Below are positions 17,117-26,387 of a DNA stretch of 64,000 nt, piece by piece. The notes under the pieces were generated by a model. It had not been told where the DNA came from, made no database searches, and saw only the letters and a list, made by a program, of their open reading frames with translations. The stretch is from Nocardia grenadensis NBRC 108939 (GTDB taxonomy: Bacteria; Actinomycetota; Actinomycetes; Mycobacteriales; Mycobacteriaceae), in contig NZ_BDCJ01000006.1 of the NCBI RefSeq assembly GCF_001613445.1, positions 248,001 to 312,000 of the forward strand. The letters are read 5' to 3'. Every line of letters starts with the position of its first letter. Position 1 is the first letter of the stretch. Position numbers and translations under genes: made by a program.

Positions 17117-17222
17117 TCCACCGGCCTGATCACCGCCGGACGATCCGGCCGGGGGCGATGCCCGTGCCCGGCTCCGCACCGCGCCGGACGAAAGTTCGTG
17201 CCGGGCCGGGCCGGACACCACA

Positions 17223-17256
17223 GCGCGGCGGGCCCTCCCGGGAAGGCCCGCCGCGC
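17223..17256 (+). terminator. Bidirectional hairpin terminator
   Basis: A perfect 12-bp stem (17223-17234 with 17245-17256) and 10-base loop lie between the convergent hydrolase and DUF4097 genes. Very GC-rich, no T-run. Confidence 0.75.
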
Positions 17257-17274
17257 CGCGCTCGTACCGGGCGT

Positions 17275-17919
17275 TCAGACGACGCTCGCGTGCCGGACGA
17301 TGATGTCGCCGTAGGAATTGTGTGCGTACACCCGCACGAGTTCCCCGTTGCTCGCCGCCGGGTCGGCCGGTTGCATCCGGTTCAGCACCGTGCCGTGTCG
17401 GGCACCGGCCTCCAGCCGTACCGCGCTGCCCGGGCCGATACCCACTTCGAGTTCGCCCATGGAGGTCTCCAATCGCAGTTCCCCGCGTACCGCCTCGCCG
17501 ATGCGGATATCGCCTTTGGCGGTTTTCGCGGTCACCGAATCGGCCGGACGCTCGACGACGATATCGCCGGCGGCCACTTCCAGATCGCACCGGCCGAGTT
17601 CGCCGGTACCCCTCATGCGGCCCACCGCGGTGGTGCCCTTCAGCCGGGAGCCGGTAGGCACCTCGATGGTCACCACGATCGACGGATTGCCGCCGAACGG
17701 GGTGTAGGTTCGCCAATCCCGCGGGGTGATCACGCGCAGGGTGCCGGCCGTGAAATCGATCCGGGTCTGTTCGGCGGCGCGACTATCGCCTTTCGCGGAC
17801 TCGTTCGCCGGCCGGACCGTGACCACGGTGTCGGTGCGGTCGGTGGCGGCGACGGTGACTTCGCCGGACAGTATTTCGACGATGACGGCGACCGGTTCCG
17901 GTGTCTCGAAGGTGGGCAT
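17275..17919 (-). CDS. DUF4097 beta-strand repeat protein
   Basis: About 214 residues starting at an ATG at 17919 (MPTFETPEPVAVIVEI). The protein is a beta-helix-like repeat of the DUF4097/adhesin family, with successive motifs such as GDIVVER, KGDIRIGEA, MGELEVG and YGDIIVRH. No signal peptide is visible, so it is probably cytoplasmic. Function is unknown for the family; in actinobacteria such genes often sit near small regulators. Ends close to the P450 gene on the same strand, so the two could be co-transcribed. Confidence 0.8.
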   Translation of the reverse strand: MPTFETPEPVAVIVEILSGEVTVAATDRTDTVVTVRPANESAKGDSRAAEQTRIDFTAGTLRVITPRDWRTYTPFGGNPSIVVTIEVPTGSRLKGTTAVGRMRGTGELGRCDLEVAAGDIVVERPADSVTAKTAKGDIRIGEAVRGELRLETSMGELEVGIGPGSAVRLEAGARHGTVLNRMQPADPAASNGELVRVYAHNSYGDIIVRHASVV

Positions 17920-17992
17920 GGCTGTGCTCCTCGGGGTGTGAAAGCAATGGGGGTCTGCCGGCCGGGCGATCGGCGGGTGGTCCACCGGGCCG

Positions 17993-19207
17993 TCAGGACC
18001 AGGTGACCGGCAGTTCGTGGACGCCGTAGATGTTCATATCGGTCCGCAGCGGTACGTCTCCGGCCGGCACGGCGAGCCGCAGAGTCGGGAAGCGGCGCAG
18101 CAGTCCGGCGAAGCCGGCGCGCATCTCCACTCGGGCCAGCTGCTGGCCCAGGCACTGGTGCACGCCGTGCCCGAAGGACACGTGTCCGCGCGCCCTGCGG
18201 TGGATGTCCAGGGTGTCCGGGTCGTCGAAACGCCGGGGATCGTGGTTGGCGGCCAGTAGCGAGACCACGACGGTGGATCCCGCGGGGATGGTCTCCCCGC
18301 CGAGTTCGAGATCCTCGGTGGCGTAGCGGTAGAAGATATCGGCGACCGACAGGTAGCGCATGAGTTCCTCGACCGCGTCCGGCATCAGGTCCGGGTCCGC
18401 GCGCAGTTCGGCCAGCTGTTCCGGATTCTCCAGCAGCGCGAAGGTGCCCAGTCCCAGCATGTTCGCGGTGGTCTCATGGCCGGCGAGCAGCAGCAGGAAG
18501 GAGATGCCGGTCAGTTCCTCGATGGAGAGGTCGTCGTCACGGGCGAGGTCGGACAGGATGTCCTCGCCGGGCTCGGCACGTTTGGCCGTGACCAGTTCGG
18601 CCAGGTAGCCCATCATCGCGCCGTAGGCACCCATCTTCTCCTCCAGCGGCTGGTCCCGGAGCAAAAACTTGGCGGAGTTGGTCTGGAACGTTTCCCGGTC
18701 GGCGTAGGGGACGCCGAGCAGTTCGCAGATCACCAGCGAGGGCACCGGCAATGCGAAGGCACGCACCAGATCGACCGGCGGGGTCGGCTTCGCCATCTCG
18801 TCGAGTTGCCGTTCGACGACCCCGGCGATGTGCTCTTCGAGCTGTTTCATGCGCCGGACGGTGAACGCGCCGATGAGCTTGCGCCGCAGCCGGGTGTGGT
18901 CCGGCGGGTCCATGGCGATGAACAGACCCGGGATCTGCGGGGACGGTTCGGTCTGGGCGGGCATATCCGGAGTCGCGTCCAGTGCGTGCAGGATGCCGAT
19001 GTCCTGGCGGGAACTGAAGCGGGTATCGGCCAGCAGCGTGCGGACCTCGTCGTATCCGGTGACGAGCCAGCCGGGGTGTCCGTCGGGGAAGCGCAGGGGG
19101 CTCACCGGGCGCGTCTCGCGCAGCCGGGTGATCGCGCGGGGCGGGTCGAAGGGGCCGGCATCGCGTTCGGTGGGGAGGCCGTGCGGGACGGAAGCGGTGT
19201 CGCTCAT
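17993..19207 (-). CDS. Cytochrome P450 monooxygenase
   Basis: 404 residues with all P450 landmarks: the I-helix AGHETTANM, the K-helix ExxR in EELMRYL, and the haem loop FGHGVHQCLG with C352 as the iron ligand. Bacterial class I type, soluble, needing ferredoxin and a reductase. The start MSDTASVPHG at 19207 gives normal length; the frame continues upstream without homology. A 3Fe-4S ferredoxin gene lies 97 bp upstream on the same strand and is the natural electron donor. A SARP-type activator is divergent from the pair, which suggests a biosynthetic role. Substrate unknown. Confidence 0.92.
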   Translation of the reverse strand: MSDTASVPHGLPTERDAGPFDPPRAITRLRETRPVSPLRFPDGHPGWLVTGYDEVRTLLADTRFSSRQDIGILHALDATPDMPAQTEPSPQIPGLFIAMDPPDHTRLRRKLIGAFTVRRMKQLEEHIAGVVERQLDEMAKPTPPVDLVRAFALPVPSLVICELLGVPYADRETFQTNSAKFLLRDQPLEEKMGAYGAMMGYLAELVTAKRAEPGEDILSDLARDDDLSIEELTGISFLLLLAGHETTANMLGLGTFALLENPEQLAELRADPDLMPDAVEELMRYLSVADIFYRYATEDLELGGETIPAGSTVVVSLLAANHDPRRFDDPDTLDIHRRARGHVSFGHGVHQCLGQQLARVEMRAGFAGLLRRFPTLRLAVPAGDVPLRTDMNIYGVHELPVTWS

Positions 19208-19304
19208 CGTATTTCCTGTCGTTTCGAGGTCCCGGGCTGCGCGGGACAGGGGGTTGTCTGTGGTTTCGTGGCGGGCTGCGGTGAGCCGGATGTCCTGTCG
19301 CCGG

Positions 19305-19604
19305 TCAGTCGTCGCTGCACCGTTCCGGCCCCGGCGCGGGCGCCGGGTCGAGAAGGGCGATGGCCGCAGCCGGGCAGTTGTGGGCGGCCTCGCGGGCGGC
19401 CGGATGGTGTGCGGCCGGCGGCGCGGGGGCGAGCAGCAGCACCCGGCCGTCCGCATCGTCCTGGTCGAACACTTCTGGAGCGAGCAGTGCGCACATACCG
19501 GCGCCGATGCAGCGTTCCCGGTCGACCACGAGTTCCACGGGTGCTCCCTCCCGCCGGGCCACCGGGCTGTCCGGGCCCGTGGTCGCTGTTGCCGATCTGG
19601 TCAT
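19305..19604 (-). CDS. [3Fe-4S] ferredoxin, P450 partner
   Basis: 99 residues. C32 and C38 (CIGAGMC) with C77-Pro (HNCPAAAI) match single-cluster 3Fe-4S ferredoxins of P450 systems, where the usual second Cys of the CxxCxxC motif is replaced (here Ala). Flanking Ala/Pro-rich tails are unremarkable. It precedes the P450 gene and almost certainly feeds it electrons. Start at the ATG at 19604, where CTCCC/GGGAG context gives a ribosome site. The promoter region is shared with the divergent regulator. Confidence 0.9.
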   Translation of the reverse strand: MTRSATATTGPDSPVARREGAPVELVVDRERCIGAGMCALLAPEVFDQDDADGRVLLLAPAPPAAHHPAAREAAHNCPAAAIALLDPAPAPGPERCSDD

Positions 19605-19741
19605 GGGAGAACTGTCGCCGGGCCCGCTGATACCGGCCTGATACCGCACTGACACGTCCACTGACGCAGTGTTATTGCTGGTAGCGAGGGTGATATCCAT
19701 TCGCGAAAAGGCCGCGCGGTTCGCTGCGGCAGAATGGGCCG

Positions 19742-22700
19742 GTGCAGATCGCGTTGCTTGGACCCCTCGACATCCGAGCAGACGACGGGGGAGCCATCGA
19801 GGTACCGGGCGTCCGGCTACGGGCGCTGTTGATCGCCCTCGCGCTGGAACCCGGTCGCGCGGTCCCACGGGCCACGCTGGTCGACTGGATCTGGGGTGAG
19901 CAGCCACCCGCCGACGCCGCGAACGCCCTGCAGGCGCTGGTCTCCCGGCTGCGCCGGCTGCTGCCGGACGGATCGCTCGAGGGGCAGGCGGGCGGGGGAT
20001 ACCGGCTCACCGTGCGGCCCGGCGCGGTCGACGCGGTGCGGTTCGAACAGTACCTCGAAGAGGCTCGCGGCGGTGACGACGCGCAACGGACTCGGCTGCT
20101 GCGCGAGGCCCTCGACCTGTGGCGCGGTGCGCCGCTGCGCGATATCGAAGCAAGCGACAGCGCGGCCGTGGATGCCGTGATCACGCGGTTCGAGGGGTTG
20201 CGCCTGGCCGCTACCGAAGACCTCTACGAATCGGAGATCCGCCGCGGCAGGGCCGCGGAGCAGGTGGCCGAGCTGACCGAGCTGGTGGCCTGGTATCCGG
20301 TGCGGGAACGGCTGGTCGCCGCGTTGATGCGGGCACTCGGCGCCGCGGGCCGTGCTGCCGAGGCGCTGGTGGTGTACCAGGACGCGCGGGAGGCGCTCGC
20401 CGACACACTGGGCGTGGACCCCTCCCCGGAACTGTCCGCCCTGCATATCGCGCTGTTGCGCGGTGAAGTGGGCGGCGCGGAGAATGCCGAGCGCCGGACC
20501 AACCTGCGCGCCGAACTCACCGGGTACATCGGCAAATACGCCGATATCGCCGCCGTCCGCGATCTCATCGCCCGCCATCGACTCACCACCCTGACCGGGC
20601 CCGGGGGGTCGGGAAAGACCCGGTTGGCCCGGGAAACCGCGCAAACCCTGCTCGACGATCTACCCGACGGTGCCTGGCTGGTCGAACTGGCATCCCTCGA
20701 CGCGAACGGTGACGTGGCGCAATCGGCCATCGCCGCGCTCGGCTTACGCGACGCGCTGCTCGGCGGAGCACCGGACGCCGAACCGATCGAGCGGTTCGTT
20801 GCGGCGGTCCGCGAACGCGAAACACTGGTGATCCTGGACAACTGCGAGCACGTGATCGAGGCGGTAGCGGTGTTCGCCCACCGGGTCCTCGGGGAGTGCC
20901 GGCGGCTCCGGATCCTGGCCACCAGCCGGGAACCGCTCGGTATCACCGGCGAGGCGCTGTGGCAGGTCGAGCCGCTGGCACTACCCGCCGAGCACGCGGA
21001 CCCCGGCGAGATCGAAGCGTCCCCGGCCGTGCAACTGCTGCGGGACCGAGCCGGCGCGGTGCGTAAGGACCTCGCCTCCGACTCCCGGGCGCCGGCGACC
21101 ATGGGTCGCGTCTGCCGCGCGCTCGACGGGATACCGCTGGCGATCGAACTGGCCGCGGCCAGGCTGCGCACCATGACCCTCGAACAGCTCGCCGACCGTC
21201 TCGACGACCGGTTCCGCCTGCTCACCGGCGGCAGCCGCACCGCGATCCCGCAGCACCGGACCTTGCGCGCGGTGGTCGACTGGAGCTGGGAACTGCTCAC
21301 CGACGCGGAACGGACGGTGCTGCGCAGGCTCGCGGTGTTCGCCGGTGGCGCCGGTCTGGCGGCGGCGGAACAGGTGTGCGCCGATACCGGGGACGGCCTG
21401 GACGCGGGGGTCGAGCAGTGGGAGGTGCTCGAACTACTGACCGCGCTGACCGAGAAATCGCTGCTGCTCACCACGGCGGAGACCGAACCGCGCTATCGGA
21501 TGCTCGATACGATCCGGCAGTACGCGCGCGACCGGCTGGAGGAGTCGGGGGAGGCCGACGCGGCGCGCCGCGCGCATCTCGGGTATTTCACCGGCCTGGC
21601 CGCGACGGCGGAACCGCACCTGCGCCGCGCCGAACAGCTGGAGTGGCTGGCCGTGCTCGGGGCCGAGCACGACAACATCGCGGTCGCGATGCGCGGCGCG
21701 CTCGCGGCCGGTGACACCGCGGGAGCGCTGCGGCTCGCCGCGGCCGCCGGGTGGTACTGGTGGCTCGGCGGGTACAAGGCCGAGGGCCTGGAATTCGTCA
21801 CCGCGGTGGCGGACGCGCCCGCCGAGGTGGACGACGGGACCCGAGCCCAGGTGTACGCGCTGGTCGTACATTTCCTGAGTACCGGGCGCAATGACGCGAA
21901 CCAGGTGGGGGAATGGATCGGTAAGGCCTACCGCGTCGGCCGTGACGTGCGGGCCGGGCATCCGGCGGTGTCGTTCATCGCCGCGCTGGAACGTATGCTG
22001 CACGGCCCGGAAGCGTTGCCGACCGCGTTCGAACCGCTGCTCACCGACGACGACCCCTGGGTGCGTGCGCTGGCCCGGTTGCAGATGGGCAAGATGCGGA
22101 TCGTGCTGGGCCGGGACGGACCGGAAGTGGACTGCTATCTCGAGGGCGCGCTGGCCGAGTTCCGCGCCCTCGGCGAGCGGTGGGGGATGTCGTTCGCGCT
22201 GACCGAGGCGGCGAACCGATACGCCACCCGCGGCGAATTCGCGGTGGCCTGCGAACTCTTCGAACAGGCGAACGCCGTGGTCACCGAGATCGGCTCGACC
22301 GAGGACATTGTCGGGCTGCTGTCGCGACAGGCCCAGTTGTACTGGCTCGCGGGTGACACCGAGGCGAGCGCGGCCGCCCTCGCCGAGGCGCAGCGGTGCG
22401 CGGACCGGGTCGCCTGGCCGGTGGCGCTGGCCGAACTGGCGCTGGCGAAAGCGGAGCTGGCCCGATGGCGCGGTGCGGCCGAGGAAGCGCATGAGCAGAT
22501 CCGAGTCGCGACAACCATATTGGGCAGCGAATCCGAGATGCCCCAGCTCGCCGCCATGATCCACACCATGCTGGGTTACCTCGCCACCGATCTGGAACAG
22601 GCCCGGTCCCACCATGGCACCGCTTTCCGGGCGGCGGCCGAGGCGGGACATTCGACCCTGGTCGCTCAGGTGATCGTCGGGATCGCGGATCTGGCGCTGC

Positions 22701-22903
22701 GCGCGGACCGCGCTCCCGAGGCCGCGCGGCTGCTCGCGGCGAGTACCGCCGTGCACGGTGTGCCCGATCGTTCCCAGCCGGACGCGGCCCGGGTCGAGCG
22801 GGCCCTACGAGAACGTCTCGGCGAAGCGGACTTCACCGAGGCGATGCGCGCGGGTGCGGAAGCGGACTGGCAGGAACTGGCCGCCGGCACGCTCGCTTGG
22901 TGA
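19742..22903 (+). CDS. SARP/AfsR-type regulator with NB-ARC ATPase and TPR-like tail
   Basis: 1053 residues. Order: OmpR-like winged helix (about 1-95, RALLIALALEPGRAVPRATLVDWIWGE), bacterial transcriptional activation domain (about 95-240, FEQYLEEAR, LGVDPSPELSALH), NB-ARC ATPase with Walker A GPGGSGKTRLA near 286-295 and LVILDNCEHVIEA as the Walker B region, then a long helical repeat region. This is the AfsR layout, usually an activator of secondary metabolism. GTG start. It is divergent from the ferredoxin-P450 genes, its likely targets, with 137 bp between. Confidence 0.9.
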   Translation: MQIALLGPLDIRADDGGAIEVPGVRLRALLIALALEPGRAVPRATLVDWIWGEQPPADAANALQALVSRLRRLLPDGSLEGQAGGGYRLTVRPGAVDAVRFEQYLEEARGGDDAQRTRLLREALDLWRGAPLRDIEASDSAAVDAVITRFEGLRLAATEDLYESEIRRGRAAEQVAELTELVAWYPVRERLVAALMRALGAAGRAAEALVVYQDAREALADTLGVDPSPELSALHIALLRGEVGGAENAERRTNLRAELTGYIGKYADIAAVRDLIARHRLTTLTGPGGSGKTRLARETAQTLLDDLPDGAWLVELASLDANGDVAQSAIAALGLRDALLGGAPDAEPIERFVAAVRERETLVILDNCEHVIEAVAVFAHRVLGECRRLRILATSREPLGITGEALWQVEPLALPAEHADPGEIEASPAVQLLRDRAGAVRKDLASDSRAPATMGRVCRALDGIPLAIELAAARLRTMTLEQLADRLDDRFRLLTGGSRTAIPQHRTLRAVVDWSWELLTDAERTVLRRLAVFAGGAGLAAAEQVCADTGDGLDAGVEQWEVLELLTALTEKSLLLTTAETEPRYRMLDTIRQYARDRLEESGEADAARRAHLGYFTGLAATAEPHLRRAEQLEWLAVLGAEHDNIAVAMRGALAAGDTAGALRLAAAAGWYWWLGGYKAEGLEFVTAVADAPAEVDDGTRAQVYALVVHFLSTGRNDANQVGEWIGKAYRVGRDVRAGHPAVSFIAALERMLHGPEALPTAFEPLLTDDDPWVRALARLQMGKMRIVLGRDGPEVDCYLEGALAEFRALGERWGMSFALTEAANRYATRGEFAVACELFEQANAVVTEIGSTEDIVGLLSRQAQLYWLAGDTEASAAALAEAQRCADRVAWPVALAELALAKAELARWRGAAEEAHEQIRVATTILGSESEMPQLAAMIHTMLGYLATDLEQARSHHGTAFRAAAEAGHSTLVAQVIVGIADLALRADRAPEAARLLAASTAVHGVPDRSQPDAARVERALRERLGEADFTEAMRAGAEADWQELAAGTLAW

Positions 22904-23240
22904 ACGTGGCCCGGGACCACACGTTATTCCAGACGGCGAACCCGGCGCAGCAGGCGAGCGCCGCGGCCGTGTAGCCACCGGATGGAGTACCGGCCAGGAA
23001 CCCCGCGCGGGGGATTCGATGATCGGCGTGAAGGGCCGGTTCCGTGTTCACTCCGGTAGCCCCGGGGATCCGGTGCGCGGACTGCCGGACGATCGCGGTG
23101 ACCCGATGCCCACGGGCCGGCGCTCGACCAACCTGCCGGTGCGACCGGTGGCGCCGAGAACAGTCAGTGCGGCCCATACCGATCGCGGCGGCGGCCACCG
23201 GCAACGCCACGAAAGGAGCGAGTACGACGAGAAGGTGGCG
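22904..23240 (-). pseudogene. Decayed NAD(P)-binding oxidoreductase and membrane-protein fragments
   Basis: On the minus strand one frame reads ALTVLGATGRTGRLVER (about 23122-23173), the start of a Rossmann NmrA-like protein, and the continuation GHRVTAIVR appears in another frame a few bases on (about 23080-23105). The natural spacer between them is shortened and the frame is broken. Fragments on either side (VVLAPFVALPVAAAAIG; FLAGTPSGGYTAAALACC) look like transmembrane pieces with no intact gene. The region is best read as gene wreckage. A functional NAD(P)-binding gene of the same broad family starts just downstream on the other strand. Confidence 0.45.
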
Positions 23241-23429
23241 GTTCGATCCCTGGTTCTGCGGTGGCGGCCACCTGCCGGGGTAGGTGCTCAATTCGTGCGC
23301 TCCCGATCGCCGGACATTGCCCCGTCAGTCTGGTCGGCGCTGCCGGGGACAGGTGAGATGCTTCGGTGGAGCGGATCGGTTCCGAGTAGTGCTGGGCGAA
23401 TCCGGGGGTCACCGAGGACGGAGAGATGG

Positions 23430-24203
23430 ATGGCGAAACGGATACTGGTCACCGGTGGTACCGGCCGGCTCGGGCGCGTGTTCGTGCCCCAGCTGCTCGC
23501 CGCGGGTCATGACGTGCGGGTGCTGACCCGTTCCGAACGCGCACCGGAGGCCCATCGGTGGATGGTCGGGGACCTGAGTACCGGAGCCGGGCTGGACGAG
23601 GCGCTCGCCGGTACCGATGTGATCGTCCACCTGGCCACGACCAACGGCCGCGGCGATATCACCGCGACCCGTGCGCTGGTCGAAGCCGCGCAGGCATCCG
23701 GCCGCCCGCATCTGCTGTATCTGTCGATCGTCGGTATCGACAACCACGCACTCGGCTATTACCGCGCGAAAGTGGAGTGCGAAACCCTGATCCAGCGGTC
23801 CGACCTGCCGTGGACCATTCTGCGCGCCACCCAATTCCACGATCTGATCGCCGAGATATGTGACGCCCAGCGCCTGCTGCCGTTTCTCGCGATGCCGTCG
23901 AAGGTGAGCTTTCAGCCGGTCGACGTCACCGAGGTGGCCGGCCGCCTGGTAGCGCTCGCGGCGGGCCCCGCGAGCCGGCGGACGCCGGACCTGGGCGGTC
24001 CGCAGATACGCGCCGCCACCGATCTGGCCCGGGCCTACCTGCGAGCGGTCGGGCGCCGCAGACCGGTGTTGGCGGTTCCGTTGCCGGGCAGGGCGATGCG
24101 TGACTTCCGCGCCGGGCTCCAGCTCGCTCCGGACCACAAGGACGGCCGGATCACCTTCGAAGAGTTCCTCGTCGCGCGTAGCGAAAGGGATCGGGGCCGC
24201 TGA
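23430..24203 (+). CDS. NAD(P)-binding oxidoreductase, NmrA/SDR-atypical family
   Basis: 257 residues. The Rossmann motif RILVTGGTGRLGRVFV is at the N-terminus, followed by HDVRVLTRS and GDLSTG; later LPWTILRATQFHD and VSFQPVDVTEVA are typical of the NmrA-like atypical SDR group. It lacks the YxxxK of classical SDRs at the expected site (YYRAKVECE may serve). Start at the ATG at 23430 with GGAGAGA just upstream. Often single genes of redox housekeeping; substrate unknown. Confidence 0.82.
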   Translation: MAKRILVTGGTGRLGRVFVPQLLAAGHDVRVLTRSERAPEAHRWMVGDLSTGAGLDEALAGTDVIVHLATTNGRGDITATRALVEAAQASGRPHLLYLSIVGIDNHALGYYRAKVECETLIQRSDLPWTILRATQFHDLIAEICDAQRLLPFLAMPSKVSFQPVDVTEVAGRLVALAAGPASRRTPDLGGPQIRAATDLARAYLRAVGRRRPVLAVPLPGRAMRDFRAGLQLAPDHKDGRITFEEFLVARSERDRGR

Positions 24204-24462
24204 TGTCCGATGGCTTCGCTCCGGCCGGTGGCCATGGCCGACCAGCCGACGCCTTGGACTGCCGCATCTATGCTCGGGCTCGCGGTTGTCCGGCCGGCCG
24301 GGAATGCCGTGCTCGCCCCGCGGCGACGTCGAGGTCGCGAGCCCCGATCCGGCAGTGCGTCATGTTCGGCAACGGTCGTGTCGGTTTCGTCCAAGACATC
24401 GGTGGCGGCTGTTCCTAGGCTGATCCCAGGCCGAATCCGAGGCCCGTACTCAGGAGGAACTG

Positions 24463-25038
24463 ATGACACGCGAACTCGTCTACACGGGCTTCATGTCGCT
24501 GGACGGCGTCGTGGACTCACCGGGCGGGAAGGTCGAGGGGCACCGCGGCGGCGGCTGGGTGATGGATACCGAGTTCGTGCCCGAGGCGTTCGCGCTCAAA
24601 GGCGAGGAACTCGCCGATACGACCGCGCTCATGTTCGGCCGCCGCAGCTACGAGGCCTTTGCTCCGACCTGGCGCGATTCCGACGATCACGCCGCGTACA
24701 AGGAGCTGCCGAAATACGTCGTCTCGTCCGGCTTGGGCGAGAACGCGCTGATCGACGGGTGGGGACCGATTACGATCCTGCGCACGGCGGACGCCGTCGC
24801 GAAACTGAAGCGGACCGACGGCGGTCCGATCTACATCCACGGCAGCGCCGAACTCGCCCGCAGTCTCTCGGACGCCGACCTCATCGATCGGTACAACCTG
24901 CTTGTGTTCCCGGTGCTGCTGGGCGCCGGCAAGAGCCTGTTCAGCCGAGCCGACCGCGACAGGCAGACCCTGCGGGTGCGGGATTCGGCCACGTATTCCA
25001 ACGGCGTGACCAAGCTCGTCTACGACGTCGTGCGCTGA
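24463..25038 (+). CDS. Dihydrofolate-reductase-like (RibD C-terminal domain) protein
   Basis: 191 residues of the RibD_C/DHFR-fold family (LVYTGFMSLDGVVDSPGG, ALMFGRRSYEAFAPTW, IYIHGSAELARSL, LLVFPVLLGAGKSLF). These NADPH-binding reductases are common in actinobacteria and mostly uncharacterised; they are distinct from folate DHFR. AGGAGG gives a strong ribosome site. The tail overlaps the convergent AraC-type gene by 19 bp. Confidence 0.88.
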   Translation: MTRELVYTGFMSLDGVVDSPGGKVEGHRGGGWVMDTEFVPEAFALKGEELADTTALMFGRRSYEAFAPTWRDSDDHAAYKELPKYVVSSGLGENALIDGWGPITILRTADAVAKLKRTDGGPIYIHGSAELARSLSDADLIDRYNLLVFPVLLGAGKSLFSRADRDRQTLRVRDSATYSNGVTKLVYDVVR

Positions 25039-25730
25039 CCGGGATCGAGCGCGATCGCGCCGCCGTCCCCCGTGCGTAACTGCTGCGCCGTCCGCCCGAC
25101 GTACCGGCGCAGTGCCCGGGCGAGATGGGGCTCGTCGTAGTACCCGAGCTTGTCGACGACATCGCCGGGCGCCTCGCCCGAGGCCAGCAGCAGAGCGGCG
25201 GTCCGGGCGCGCCCGATCTGCCGGACGGCGCCCCGGGTGAGGCCGGTCGCCGCCCGGAAACGACGCTCGAGCGTCCGCTCGGTCACCTCGGGCGGCGACC
25301 CGCGCAGCGTCGTCGAGACCAGCGGATCGCGCACCACGACTTCTTCGCGGACGAGTCGGCCGACCAGTGCCTCGGCATCGTCGGAGCGCGGTGTCTCCCG
25401 CTGGGCACCGTCGAGCCAGAACGTCCGGCCGGTCACATCGGGCAGGAAGACACCACCGTCTACCAGGGTCGGTGTCGCCGTCGAGCGCAGCGACGTCCCG
25501 ACCGCGAACTGGATACCGACGAACCCCGCTCCTTCGGGCACCGGCGCGGTCCCGGTGCGGCTCTCCGGACCGGTGATCGCCGCGTACGGCCGCCCCGCCT
25601 GCTCCCAGAACACCAGCCCCCAGGTCTCGGACGCGACCGAGGTCATCTCCGAGACGTCCTCGCTGCGGCAGGTCCACACCGACTCGACCCACGCCGAATC
25701 CGACGCCCGCGTCGTGAACAGCAGTCCCAC
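25020..25730 (-). CDS. AraC-family regulator, convergent overlap with reductase gene
   Basis: 236 residues, GTG start. The C-terminal HTH (ERTLERRFRAATGLTRGAVRQIGRARTAALLLASG, GDVVDKLGYYDEPHLARALRRYVGRTAQQLR) is AraC-like; the N-terminal beta domain (TWGLVFWEQAGRPYAAITGPE) is a ligand-type domain. Its last 19 bp overlap the end of the reductase gene on the other strand, so transcription of one should interfere with the other. Confidence 0.82.
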   Translation of the reverse strand: MGLLFTTRASDSAWVESVWTCRSEDVSEMTSVASETWGLVFWEQAGRPYAAITGPESRTGTAPVPEGAGFVGIQFAVGTSLRSTATPTLVDGGVFLPDVTGRTFWLDGAQRETPRSDDAEALVGRLVREEVVVRDPLVSTTLRGSPPEVTERTLERRFRAATGLTRGAVRQIGRARTAALLLASGEAPGDVVDKLGYYDEPHLARALRRYVGRTAQQLRTGDGGAIALDPGQRTTS

Positions 25731-25822
25731 GGTCGGATACTAGGCCGAACCAGGCGTCTGGAGAACAGTGACCGCGACCGCGGGCATTGCCACCCGCGTC
25801 GCTGCAGGAGGACACTGGTGAA

Positions 25823-26002
25823 ATGGTTGACAGGGAGCAACGCACGCCTTTCTACGGGATAGTGCTGATACTCGCTGCGCTCGGTGCATCATTGGCGGTC
25901 AGTTACTACGGACCGATGTGGTTGCGCGTCACCGTTTATATCCTCACGGCGCTGATCGTCCTGGTCGGCGGTGTCATGACATTCCGGGACTACCCGTACT
26001 GA
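25823..26002 (+). CDS. Small membrane protein, two transmembrane segments
   Basis: 59 residues with two hydrophobic stretches (FYGIVLILAALGASLAVSYY and VTVYILTALIVLVGGVMTF) and a short charged N-terminus. AGGAGG lies 11 bases before the chosen ATG. I do not recognise the family; the size and layout are common for small envelope proteins of mycolata. Confidence 0.6.
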   Translation: MVDREQRTPFYGIVLILAALGASLAVSYYGPMWLRVTVYILTALIVLVGGVMTFRDYPY

Positions 26003-26065
26003 CGTAGCGAATGCGCGAGTACGTCTCCCCGATTCGTCAGGGGGGACGAGCGAGTACTGCCTTGA

Positions 26066-26097
26066 TGCATGCCAACATATGCATGAATTAGTGCATG
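26066..26097 (+). promoter_or_regulatory. Three TGCATG sites upstream of the frameshifted antitoxin
   Basis: Self-palindromic TGCATG occurs at 26066-26071, 26080-26085 and 26092-26097, ending 21 bp before the antitoxin start. Arrays of short palindromes are typical operators of ribbon-helix-helix antitoxins. Confidence 0.45.
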
Positions 26098-26118
26098 TAA
26101 TCGTGGTGGAGGTGGGCA

Positions 26119-26387
26119 GTGGCGACGATTCAAGTGCGTGAAGTGCCGGACGAAGTGGCTGCGGTGATCGCGGAGAAAGCCAGTGCAGAGCACAAGTCGG
26201 TGTCCGCGTATCTGCGGGACCTGATGGCAGCCGATTACGGCGGGAATTGCAACGGCGGGCGATCGTCGAGTGGGACGAGGAGCTGGCACAAACGCAGCAG
26301 CTGCTGGGTGTAACCGGTAGGTCGATGGTCCCCGGAGCCGAAGTGGTCCGTGAGATCCGGGATGGCTACGACCGGGGCGACGAGTGA
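26119..26387 (+). pseudogene. VapB-type antitoxin broken by a one-base deletion
   Basis: The first 40 codons encode an intact ribbon-helix-helix (MATIQVREVPDEVAAVIAEK, then HKSVSAYLRDLMAADY). At about 26239 the frame shifts: the rest of the protein, RELQRRAIVEWDEELAQTQQ onward to a stop at 26385-26387, is in the next frame. As read, translation runs on to a stop at 26311-26313 with a meaningless tail, so the toxin-binding C-terminus is lost. Replacing GG by GNG at 26239-26240 would restore the frame. The restored stop overlaps the toxin GTG, proving the original coupling. A sequencing error cannot be excluded. Confidence 0.8.

Noticed and set aside
22758..23429. An N-terminal extension of the NAD(P)-binding oxidoreductase reaching back into the SARP gene
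   Set aside because: The extension has no homology; the ATG at 23430 follows a ribosome site and starts directly at the Rossmann strand.
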